From CAYRJD01 sp965247395 (GTDB taxonomy: Bacteria > Actinomycetota > Acidimicrobiia > Acidimicrobiales > Poriferisodalaceae), in contig OZ252012.1 of NCBI GenBank assembly GCA_965247395.1, positions 620,001 through 684,000 on the forward strand: DNA of 64,000 nt. The letters run 5' to 3'. Position 1 is the stretch's first letter. Every line of letters starts with the position of its first letter. The translations under genes were made by a program, and so were the position numbers. The notes under the pieces are model-generated. The model saw nothing but the letters and a program-made list of their open reading frames with translations. It did no database searches and was not told where the DNA came from. Of the stretch, positions 51,767 through 59,495 are shown in pieces.

Positions 51767-52006
51767 ATGAGCAATAGCGAAGTTTTTGAAAAATTGCAGG
51801 AATGCGCCGTAGAGGTGTTGTCTGTTGATGCCGCCAAGGTCACCCCTGAGGCAAACTTTGCCGACGATCTTGAAGCAGACAGCCTCGACCTGGTGGAGCT
51901 TGTAATGGCACTAGAAGAAGCCTTTGACATAATCGTTGACGAAGAAGAACTAGAAAATGTCACCACCGTCGGCCATGCTCTTGCACTGGTCGAATCGAAG
52001 CTGTGA
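51767..52006 (+). CDS. acpP: acyl carrier protein
   Basis: 79 residues, acidic, with the phosphopantetheine site Ser in DDLEADSLDLVELVMALEEA (about 31-50). TAGAAT (51752-51757) about 10 bases before the ATG could be a -10 element, so acpP may have its own promoter within the fab cluster. The fabF start overlaps its stop by four bases (GTGA). Confidence 0.95.
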   Translation: MSNSEVFEKLQECAVEVLSVDAAKVTPEANFADDLEADSLDLVELVMALEEAFDIIVDEEELENVTTVGHALALVESKL

Positions 52007-53190
52007 TTGAGCCACGCCGGGTAGCCATAGTCGGCCTTGGCGTCACCTCTGCGGCCGGAACGGGCGTAGATGAGTTCTGGAAGGGACTCAACGCCAAAGA
52101 GGTAATCGGAGATCGACGCATACCCGACTTTGACCCTGAACCGTTTTACGACTCCCCCAAACACGCACGCCGTGCCGACCGGTCCCAGCAATTTGCCACG
52201 GTAGCTACGGCGCAGGCCATGGCCGATGCGGGTGAGCTAAACGCCGACCCAGAGCGCTGCGGCGTAATTTACGGCACCGGTATAGGTGGTTTGCAAACCT
52301 TTGAAGACCAAGTACTAGTTCACGAACACAAGGGCGCACGCCGCGTTTCACCGTTCATGGTGCCGATGATCATGCCTAACGCCTCGGCCGCTTCCATCTC
52401 TATGAAATATGGATTGCACGGTCCCGCTGAGGTAATCACTACCGCCTGCGCAGCTGGCACCCACGCTTTGGGTTACGCAAGACGGTTGATATCAATCGGT
52501 GTGATTGACGTAGCCGTGGCTGGCGGTTGCGAGTCGGTAATGACTCCAGTTGGAATGGCTGGCTTTCAGAACATGACGGCTCTGTCCACTTCAGGCATTT
52601 CACGGCCATTTGATCGCAACAGAGATGGCTTCATGATGGCCGAAGGCGCGGCCACGCTGATACTCGAGAGCATGGACTCTGCGCAGGCTCGGGGTGCCAA
52701 GATTTACGGTGAGATACTGGGTTCGGCCTCCAACGCCGATGCCTACCACTTGACGGCACCGGCACCAGGTGGAGCGGGTGCCCTGCGATGCATGCAGCTA
52801 GCGATTGAGGACGCTGGGCTGGCGCCAGAAGACATCACTTATGTCAATGCGCACGGCACATCCACTCCTCTTAACGATGCATGCGAAGCCGAAGCATTAA
52901 GCAAGTTGTTTGGTACCAATGAGAATGCCCCGCTGGTTACTTCAACCAAAGGCATAACCGGTCATGCATTGGGTGCCGCAGGCGCCATTGAAGCGCTGTC
53001 GGTGATCTTGTCTATGCAGCACAAGAAAGTTCCACCCACCGTTGGTTGGAAGACACCCGATCCCGATCTGCCCGACATCAATCTTGTTACCGGTACTGCT
53101 GTTGACTGGACTCCCGGCCCAGCGCTGTCTAACTCGTTTGGTTTCGGAGGACATAACGGCTGCGTCGTTCTGGCACCGCCACCGGAGTAG
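52003..53190 (+). CDS. fabF: beta-ketoacyl-ACP synthase II
   Basis: 395 residues from GTG 52003. Active Cys in TTACAAGTHALG (about 150), His in NAHGTSTPLNDACEA (about 287) and His in KGITGHALGAAG (about 324), with FGFGGHNGC near the end. This elongating condensing enzyme is translationally coupled to acpP. Confidence 0.96.
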   Translation: MIEPRRVAIVGLGVTSAAGTGVDEFWKGLNAKEVIGDRRIPDFDPEPFYDSPKHARRADRSQQFATVATAQAMADAGELNADPERCGVIYGTGIGGLQTFEDQVLVHEHKGARRVSPFMVPMIMPNASAASISMKYGLHGPAEVITTACAAGTHALGYARRLISIGVIDVAVAGGCESVMTPVGMAGFQNMTALSTSGISRPFDRNRDGFMMAEGAATLILESMDSAQARGAKIYGEILGSASNADAYHLTAPAPGGAGALRCMQLAIEDAGLAPEDITYVNAHGTSTPLNDACEAEALSKLFGTNENAPLVTSTKGITGHALGAAGAIEALSVILSMQHKKVPPTVGWKTPDPDLPDINLVTGTAVDWTPGPALSNSFGFGGHNGCVVLAPPPE

Positions 53191-53201
53191 AACCGGCCCA
53201 G

Positions 53202-53639
53202 GTGCCTTTCCCCGAGCCCGCTGAACTACTTGAGCATCGCCCGCCGTTTTTGTTGGTGGATCGCATAGTCGCACTCACACCAGGTGTTTCGTGCACCGCT
53301 GAATGGCATCTAACCGGTGATGAATATTTTTTTGCTGGCCATTTCCCTGGCTATCCAACACTGCCCGGCGTGTTGATGATCGAAGCGCTGGGGCAGACAG
53401 CGGGCCTAGCGGTGTTGAGCGAAACGAGCTTCGGCAACAAGCTGCCGATGTTTGCGGGTGTTGATAAGGCACGTTTCCGGCGGCGAGTGGTGCCAGGTGA
53501 TGTGCTAACGCTTGAGGCCAAGTTGGAGCGCATGTCTGCTCGAGCAGGCCGTGCAAGTGGCATAGCCAGCGTTGACGGCAAGATGGCGTGTCAGGTCGAC
53601 ATGTTGTTTGTGATCGCAGATAGGCAAGATCCGGCTTAG
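53202..53639 (+). CDS. fabZ: 3-hydroxyacyl-ACP dehydratase
   Basis: 145 residues from GTG 53202. The hot-dog core LEHRPPFLLVDRIV is followed by YFFAGHFPGYPTLPGVLMIE (His about 47, Glu about 61), the FabZ catalytic pair. It is last in the fab cluster, 11 bases after fabF, and convergent with the cytochrome gene with only 10 bases between. Confidence 0.93.
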   Translation: MPFPEPAELLEHRPPFLLVDRIVALTPGVSCTAEWHLTGDEYFFAGHFPGYPTLPGVLMIEALGQTAGLAVLSETSFGNKLPMFAGVDKARFRRRVVPGDVLTLEAKLERMSARAGRASGIASVDGKMACQVDMLFVIADRQDPA

Positions 53640-53649
53640 TTGGTTTGAC

Positions 53650-54033
53650 CTAGCTGAACCGCTCTCTTTGGTATGCCACCACCGCCACTATCTCATCAGG
53701 ATCGATAAGCGCCCTGAAGGGCTGCATCTGGCCACGACCGTGCTGTACCACGCTGAGATGATCGGCCGCGCTTATCCGTGTCGCTACGCCGATAAGTGCT
53801 GGCGCTATCCCACCCTCACCAACTGGACCATGGCATACAGCACAGGTGTCAGCGTGAATCTTTTGACCTAGCGTCAATATTTCATTGGTGACCGGATTGG
53901 GCAGGGTCAGCGTGACATCAAATTGCGTACTAGTGCTACCTGAGCAAGCGCTCAACGCAAGCGGTGTAGCTACTAACAGGGCTACGAACAACGACCGTGT
54001 TCGCTCCAAAACTCTCCCTAGTGCTCGCTTCAC
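53650..54033 (-). CDS. c-type cytochrome lipoprotein
   Basis: 127 residues from GTG 54033, which overlaps the upstream stop by one base. A basic N-terminus and hydrophobic stretch (SLFVALLVATPLALSACSG) end in a lipobox LSAC. One heme site CAVCHG lies in the middle, and Met in GRGQMQPF is the probable sixth ligand. It should be membrane-anchored outside the cell. Its place at the end of the trp genes is unexplained. Confidence 0.82.
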   Translation of the reverse strand: MKRALGRVLERTRSLFVALLVATPLALSACSGSTSTQFDVTLTLPNPVTNEILTLGQKIHADTCAVCHGPVGEGGIAPALIGVATRISAADHLSVVQHGRGQMQPFRALIDPDEIVAVVAYQRERFS

Positions 54034-54446
54034 TAATCGTTTTGCGATTGTTGAGCGGTCACAGCTGTTTGCCGCTCCGTGCCAACTCCTGTGTAACGGC
54101 TCATCGGCTCGCTCCAGCGTCGGTTCGCCCAAAGAGCGTCGCGCGCGTGCGCGTGAAAATGGTCAGGCACTTGCCTCATCACGCGGTCAATCTTTGCCAC
54201 GCCTTTACCAAATCGCTGTTCGGCTGCCGCGCTAAGACACTCCAGCATGTGCGTTAACTCATCGTCGGGCGGGTCGATTCCGTGCTGACGCCAGACCACC
54301 ATCGGAGTTTCACAAGCCTCGCAGTCTGCTATCCAACAAGTCTCGTCTTCGAAATACCAGTGCGTAAAACGAGCCGCCTCGCATAATTCGCAGTTGGTGT
54401 CGGGCTGGCCAGCCTCGGGCAGACCGGGCTTAGGCACATCGTTCAT
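54033..54446 (-). CDS. conserved hypothetical protein with CxxC...CxxC
   Basis: 137 residues from ATG 54446, overlapping the end of trpA by 17 bases. CELCEAARFTHWYFEDETCW and ADCEACETPMVVWRQHG give two CxxC pairs, likely a zinc site. The C-terminal half has VPDHFHAHARDALW with spaced His residues that recall HIT-like H-x-H motifs. I do not recognise a named family. Probably translated together with trpA and the cytochrome. Confidence 0.65.
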   Translation of the reverse strand: MNDVPKPGLPEAGQPDTNCELCEAARFTHWYFEDETCWIADCEACETPMVVWRQHGIDPPDDELTHMLECLSAAAEQRFGKGVAKIDRVMRQVPDHFHAHARDALWANRRWSEPMSRYTGVGTERQTAVTAQQSQND

Positions 54447-55269
54447 CAAGCGCCTTTCGATATGTCGTTATCAACTGCTCCACGGCTTGAGCGGCTGCGT
54501 TTGCGTCGGTTGGGCTTGCACCTGCTGGGCTTGCACCTGCTGAGGCCTCCAACATTGCGCGCACCACAGCCGAGCCGATCACCACACCATCTGCTACTTC
54601 GCACGCCTCAACCGCCTGTTCGGGTGAACCTATGCCAACACCGCAAAGCACTGGCTTGTCGGTAACCGCCTTACATCGGGCGACTGTTTGTTTTGCGGTT
54701 TGCGCTAACGATTTCCGTTCACCTGTCACTCCCAGCAGACTCACCGCATAGACAAAGCCACGGCTCGCTTCGCATAACTGTGCCAGGCGACCATCGGGTG
54801 TAGTGGAAGCAGCCAGCAGAGTGGTTTCTATTCCTGCCTCTAGCCCAGCTGTTAGCCACGAACCGGCTTCGGTTAGCGGTAGGTCCGGCAGAATCGCTCC
54901 GGCTATTCCCGCTGCGGCCAGTTCTTCTGCAAACCTTTGTTCGCCCATGTGGTGGCAGAGGTTGTAGTAGGTCATGACGACCAAAGGCACGCCTGCGTCA
55001 AGGTCTCGCGCAGCTTCCAGCACCGATGAAGGTGTTGTGCCCGCTGCTAGGGCCTGCGTGCAAGCCTTCTGAATGATTGGACCGTCCATGACGGGATCCG
55101 AAAAGGGAATCCCGATTTCAATCGCATCAGCACCAGCCGAAGCTGCCGTCTCAACGGCTAGCTCCCAACCCTGTGTGCCAGCGGTTATATACGCCACTAA
55201 CAGCTTGCGACCGGCGCTACGGGCGTCTCGCAGATATTGCTCTAGTGGACCTGGCTGCACTTCAACCAA
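54430..55269 (-). CDS. trpA: tryptophan synthase alpha subunit
   Basis: 279 residues. Catalytic Glu in AIEIGIPFSDPVMDGP (about 46-61) with the Asp of the same stretch, YYNLCHHMG, and C-terminal GVGIGSPEQ and DGVVIGSAVV. It cleaves indole-3-glycerol phosphate to indole. TTG 55269 follows trpB by one base; an in-frame GTG lies three codons further. Near the end a short ASAGASPAGASP insertion occurs. Confidence 0.95.
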   Translation of the reverse strand: MVEVQPGPLEQYLRDARSAGRKLLVAYITAGTQGWELAVETAASAGADAIEIGIPFSDPVMDGPIIQKACTQALAAGTTPSSVLEAARDLDAGVPLVVMTYYNLCHHMGEQRFAEELAAAGIAGAILPDLPLTEAGSWLTAGLEAGIETTLLAASTTPDGRLAQLCEASRGFVYAVSLLGVTGERKSLAQTAKQTVARCKAVTDKPVLCGVGIGSPEQAVEACEVADGVVIGSAVVRAMLEASAGASPAGASPTDANAAAQAVEQLITTYRKALDERCA

Positions 55270-55270
55270 C

Positions 55271-56446
55271 TCAATGTGAAAGCTTCATCATTTGAGCAAC
55301 ATCTTTGTCACCACGCCCGGACAGACACATCAACACCGTCTGGCCTGCGAGTTGCGGTGCTTCTCTCGTTATCCAGGCCAGAGCATGCGCACTTTCAAGC
55401 GCCGGGATGATGCCTTCGGTTTTGGCTAGCAAAGCAAACGCTTCGACCACTTCTTCGTCGGTAACGGCCGGATATTCCGCTCGTCCGATCGCAGCAAGGT
55501 ATGAATGCTCGGGTCCAACGCCCGGATAGTCCAAGCCAGCCGAAATGGAATGGGCCTCGCGGATTTGCCCAGCTTCGTCTTGCATCAGATAAGACAGCAT
55601 GCCGTGCACTACGCCAGGCTCTCCGCGCCCCACGGCGGCTCCCCCACTGGGTTCAACACCAACAAGACGAGAGTTCAAATCGGCAAACCCGGAGAAAATG
55701 CCAGCCGCGTTGCTACCACCACCAACACAGGCCACCACTACGTCTGGGTCTGCGTTTAGTAACGAGCGACATTGCTCGCGTGCTTCGTCTCCGATTACAT
55801 GATGGAACACGCGCACCATCCACGGATACGGGTGTGGGCCCATCACAGACCCTAAGCAGTAATGCGTTTGCTCAACGGTGGCAACCCAATCGCGCAGAGC
55901 CTCGTTTACGGCGTCTTTTAGAGTTCTGCTGCCTGAGGTAACCGTCTCCACCTCGGCGCCCAGCAATTTCATGCGGTAAACGTTCAGCGCTTGTCGCTCT
56001 ATATCAACCTCACCCATGTAGACCTTGCACTCCAAGCCCAGCAAGGCAGCCGCGGTGGCCGTAGCTACGCCATGTTGACCCGCTCCGGTCTCAGCTATAA
56101 GGCGCGTCTTGCCCATCCGCTGGGCTAGCAGCGCTTGACCTACGACGTTGTTGATCTTGTGCGAGCCGGTGTGGTTGAGGTCTTCACGCTTTAGCAACAA
56201 CCGCAATCCCAGTCGCTCTGATACGCGTTGGCAGTCGGTTAGTGGTGAGGGTCGTCCTGCGTAGTCGCGCAAAATAGTGTGAAACGTTTCAACAAATGTG
56301 GAATCGCTCCAGGCTTCACGGAATGCTGCCTCGAGCTCTTCGCAGGCAGGCACAAGTGTTTCGGGAACGAATCGGCCGCCGAACTCGCCAAAGCGGCCAG
56401 CCGGGCTGGGTTCGGCCATGATTTTGCTAGTTGTCTTGCGCGCCAT
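55271..56446 (-). CDS. trpB: tryptophan synthase beta subunit
   Basis: 391 residues. PLP-binding Lys in NHTGSHKINNVVGQALLAQR (about 91-110), AETGAGQHGVATATA (about 118), and the phosphate loop VACVGGGSNAAGIF (about 238). It joins indole and serine to tryptophan. Directly upstream of trpA, 5 bases after trpF. Confidence 0.97.
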   Translation of the reverse strand: MARKTTSKIMAEPSPAGRFGEFGGRFVPETLVPACEELEAAFREAWSDSTFVETFHTILRDYAGRPSPLTDCQRVSERLGLRLLLKREDLNHTGSHKINNVVGQALLAQRMGKTRLIAETGAGQHGVATATAAALLGLECKVYMGEVDIERQALNVYRMKLLGAEVETVTSGSRTLKDAVNEALRDWVATVEQTHYCLGSVMGPHPYPWMVRVFHHVIGDEAREQCRSLLNADPDVVVACVGGGSNAAGIFSGFADLNSRLVGVEPSGGAAVGRGEPGVVHGMLSYLMQDEAGQIREAHSISAGLDYPGVGPEHSYLAAIGRAEYPAVTDEEVVEAFALLAKTEGIIPALESAHALAWITREAPQLAGQTVLMCLSGRGDKDVAQMMKLSH

Positions 56447-56451
56447 ACTTT

Positions 56452-57252
56452 TTACTCATCGCTCCAGTCATAAATCCGGCGGGATGTGGCAGTCGGGGCT
56501 GTGGTGTTTATCTCGTGCTCTGTTGAGGTCATTGGGGTTGCTGGTGGAGTCCCCGGTGAAGTCTCCGGCGGAGTCCCCGGTGGAGTCCCCGGTGGAGTCC
56601 CCGGTGAAGTCTCCGGCGGAGTCATAGTCGTTTCTAGTCCTAGCTCAAGCGCCATTTGACGAGCGTTGGTGATGAACTGGCGCACTGACAACGGGTCCTT
56701 TATGCCGGGCCCCGACTCAACACCTGAGGCAACATCCACACCGAAAGGTCGGACCTGGGTAATGGCTGCAGCCACATTGCTAGATGTAAGTCCTCCCGCC
56801 AGGATTAACGGCAGTCCTCGGCTAACTCCGTCAAGCTGGCGCCAGTCAAACACTCGACCGCTGCCAGGTTCCGGTCCATCCATCAAGATTGCGGAAGCTC
56901 GGTACTCGGCCAAGCGATCTAGCGCTGTATCGCCTGCCTTGAAAGCCTTAAACATGTGTCCGACACGCTCAGATATCCAGGCGCAGTCGGCGGGGGTTTC
57001 ATCGCCGTGAAGCTGAGCTGTGTTCAACCGTGCCTCGTCCATAATCTCAATTACGCGCTCAGGGCGCTCATTAGCAAACACTCCCACGGTGATCACGCCA
57101 CCTGGCAGACGTCGAGCGATGTCGCGTGCCTTGTCTACCGATATCGCTCTCACCGATCCAGGCACAAAGTTGAAGCCAACGGCGTCGGCGCCCATCCCAA
57201 CTGCAAGCAATGCGTCTTCCTCAGTTGTTACACCGCAGATTTTGATGAACAT
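56452..57252 (-). CDS. trpF: phosphoribosylanthranilate isomerase with repetitive C-terminal tail
   Basis: 266 residues. Catalytic Cys in FIKICGVTTEEDALLA (about 2-17), Asp in ILMDGPEPGSGRVFDW (about 120-135), and GGLTSSNV and GVDVASGVESGPGIKD. The core ends near residue 210. It is followed by a tail of Thr-Pro-Pro-Gly/Glu repeats (PPGTPPGTPPETSPGTPP) from a 12 bp tandem array, not found in the family. Confidence 0.94.
   Translation of the reverse strand: MFIKICGVTTEEDALLAVGMGADAVGFNFVPGSVRAISVDKARDIARRLPGGVITVGVFANERPERVIEIMDEARLNTAQLHGDETPADCAWISERVGHMFKAFKAGDTALDRLAEYRASAILMDGPEPGSGRVFDWRQLDGVSRGLPLILAGGLTSSNVAAAITQVRPFGVDVASGVESGPGIKDPLSVRQFITNARQMALELGLETTMTPPETSPGTPPGTPPGTPPETSPGTPPATPMTSTEHEINTTAPTATSRRIYDWSDE
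56543..56623. repeat. 12 bp tandem repeats in trpF
   Basis: About 6.75 units of GGTGGAGTCCCC with variants GGTGAAGTCTCC and GGCGGAGTCCCC. They encode the Pro/Thr/Gly tail of TrpF in frame. Confidence 0.9.
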
Positions 57253-57255
57253 CGG

Positions 57256-58101
57256 TCAACCGGCTTTGGGTATAGGCGAGTTTGCCTGAGCCAACAGTCC
57301 GGCTAGCTCCGCCGCTGGGTCTTCGCTGGTCACCAGTCTTTCACCCACCAAAACTGCGTCATAGCCGACCTCGCCTAGAGCTTGAACATCGGTGGCGTGG
57401 CGTATGCCTGACTCTGCCACGCGCACAACTTCGTCAGGCATTTCAGCGCTCAAGCGTTGAGCGCGTTCCTCATCGACTTCAAACGTTGTCAGGTCTCGCT
57501 GATTCACTCCTACCAGAGTGGCATTCACGGCAAGGGCTCGTTCTAGTTCGGGCAAATCGTGGACTTCAACTAGTGCTGCCATGCCAAGCTCACTTGCCAG
57601 GTCGCTAAATCGCTGTAGCTCATCTTGCGCTAAGGCCGCCACTATTAGCAACACTGCGTCGGCCCCCATGATGCGGGCATCAAAGACGTCGTGTTCGCTG
57701 ACCGTGAAATCTTTTCGCAGAGTCACCAGGCCGGTAGCGGCTTGTGCGGCCATCAAATCGTCAGGCGAGCCGCCAAAAAACTCTGAGTCGGTTAGCACTG
57801 ATAGAGCCGCAGCGCCACCACGGGCGTAATCGCACGCGAGCACGGCCGGGTCAAGATCGGCTCGCAAAACACCCTTGGACGGGGATTTGCGCTTTATCTC
57901 CGCAATCACTGAGGGAATGCGCCCTGGTCTTTCTTGGCAAGCGATTGCTTTACTGGCTCCTACGGTTCGAAGTGCCGCAATGAAGTCTCGTGGCTTGGAT
58001 ACCTGATCGGCGCGGCTACGCAGATCAGCAAGTGAGCGCTGATCGTTGTTGGCGACTTGCCGATGTGTCGCGATTATTCGGGCTAGATAGGTGTGCTCCA
58101 A
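57256..58101 (-). CDS. trpC: indole-3-glycerol phosphate synthase
   Basis: 281 residues. VIAEIKRKSPSKGVLRADLD (about 66-85, catalytic Glu/Lys), LTDSEFFGGS, LRKDFTVSEHDVFDARIMGA (about 128-147) and ESGIRHATDV (about 231). Standard length. The gene lies between the ABM gene and trpF in the trp cluster. Confidence 0.96.
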   Translation of the reverse strand: MEHTYLARIIATHRQVANNDQRSLADLRSRADQVSKPRDFIAALRTVGASKAIACQERPGRIPSVIAEIKRKSPSKGVLRADLDPAVLACDYARGGAAALSVLTDSEFFGGSPDDLMAAQAATGLVTLRKDFTVSEHDVFDARIMGADAVLLIVAALAQDELQRFSDLASELGMAALVEVHDLPELERALAVNATLVGVNQRDLTTFEVDEERAQRLSAEMPDEVVRVAESGIRHATDVQALGEVGYDAVLVGERLVTSEDPAAELAGLLAQANSPIPKAG

Positions 58102-58127
58102 TTGGACACTGTTCGAACTTGCGTGAT

Positions 58128-58442
58128 TCAGATCTGAATGCCCTTAGCGGCAACCGGGTCTAGGAAAATCAGCTCGGGCCGCCCGGCCATGAAGTCTCTT
58201 GTGGCACCGCCAAACGCTTTCATTCCATCGGAAGAACCGTGCGCGGCCAAGGCATCTTCGTCTGTGTAGACCTCGTAGAACCACACCACGTTTTCATCGC
58301 CCTTGTCTTTATGGGCGGCGTAAATCTCTGTACCAGGCTCACCTGACACGTTTTTCATGCCCATGTCGGCGATCACGGCCAGAAGGGCATCACGTTGGCC
58401 TTCCTTTGCTGTGAGTTTGGCTAGTAGCGCTGGCTTGCTCAT
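58128..58442 (-). CDS. antibiotic biosynthesis monooxygenase (ABM) domain protein
   Basis: 104 residues, a single ferredoxin-like ABM domain: LLAKLTAKEGQRDALLAVIA at the start, then GTEIYAAHKDKGDENVVWFY and EVYTDEDALAAHGSS. Such small proteins include quinol monooxygenases, and many have no known substrate. It lies between ygfZ and trpC on the same strand. Confidence 0.82.
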   Translation of the reverse strand: MSKPALLAKLTAKEGQRDALLAVIADMGMKNVSGEPGTEIYAAHKDKGDENVVWFYEVYTDEDALAAHGSSDGMKAFGGATRDFMAGRPELIFLDPVAAKGIQI

Positions 58443-58478
58443 GGTTTTCTCCAGTTGTTGTTTGCCAGAATCTACTAG

Positions 58479-59495
58479 TTATTCGCCGGTTTGCTCCGGC
58501 CATTTTGGTGCTACTGGCAGCGCAAATAGGGCTTTGTCAGGATTAAACGACATGCGCTCATCATCAACAGCACGGGACGACAAGATAGCGAAGCCTGCGT
58601 ATTTGAATTTGGTTAAGTCGCTATGAGTTGGTAAGTGAGCGGGTGGGCGCCCTGGCGGGTGTTCAACGGCACTAAGCACGGTGCCGATTTCTTTGCCTGC
58701 TTCATCACGCAATAGCTCTCCAGTCGTAAGCGATTCGGTCGACATCACGCGAAACAATTCGCGCCGAGCACCTGCGCGTGAGTCGATCCGCTCTACTAAC
58801 TCTTGTCCGCGGTAGCAGCCCTTGGTGAAGCTCACCGCAACATCTAGCAGACCGGTTTCGTTTGGAATCGCACCGGACTGGATCTCTTTCCCCATCATCG
58901 GCAATCCATACAACGTCCGCAACCATTCAAGAATGGGTTCAACCAAGTCGGCTTCAACCACCTCACCATCGGTACTAGGTGCCTCGGCCAACACGTCAAA
59001 GCCATCTAGCTGTGGTAGTGCGGCGGGCCAGTTACCCGGAGTGCTGGACCCTCCGATGCAAGGCCACAAGGTCTCCACCACTTGGCCCTGTGCACGGGAT
59101 CGATCGTTCTCACCCACACATGCGCCACGCACTACCAGCATCTGCCAGTCAACTAGCTCAAAATCGGCCTTGGTTCGCAATTTAAAGCGCTCAAGCGACT
59201 CTTTGAGGACATCGCCGTATGCCGGTTCGGTATCGGCCAGAAAATGGTCGCCGGTAAGGCGCGTAAGGCGAAACAAGCACTCCACTCGGCCCTTTGGATC
59301 GAGCATGAACGACATAGTGCTTTTGCCTACGCCAAGCGCCTCTACGTCTGTTGAAATCTGGCCTTGCAGATAGTCGGCTGCTTCAGCACCAGAAATGTCA
59401 ATGGCGGCTCTGGCGAGTCGCACAACCAGGGTTTCGTCTGTGTCTAATAACGGGTCTAATAACAAACCCTCAGGTGGATAACCAGGATCAGACAT
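58479..59495 (-). CDS. ygfZ: folate-binding YgfZ/CAF17-like protein
   Basis: 338 residues from ATG 59495, overlapping the end of trpE(G) by 8 bases. The GcvT-like fold includes DYLQGQISTDVEALG (about 42-56) and the family signature TKGCYRGQELVERIDSRAG (about 224-242) with the conserved Cys. YgfZ proteins use folate in iron-sulfur cluster maintenance. The overlap means co-translation with anthranilate synthase. Confidence 0.88.
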   Translation of the reverse strand: MSDPGYPPEGLLLDPLLDTDETLVVRLARAAIDISGAEAADYLQGQISTDVEALGVGKSTMSFMLDPKGRVECLFRLTRLTGDHFLADTEPAYGDVLKESLERFKLRTKADFELVDWQMLVVRGACVGENDRSRAQGQVVETLWPCIGGSSTPGNWPAALPQLDGFDVLAEAPSTDGEVVEADLVEPILEWLRTLYGLPMMGKEIQSGAIPNETGLLDVAVSFTKGCYRGQELVERIDSRAGARRELFRVMSTESLTTGELLRDEAGKEIGTVLSAVEHPPGRPPAHLPTHSDLTKFKYAGFAILSSRAVDDERMSFNPDKALFALPVAPKWPEQTGE

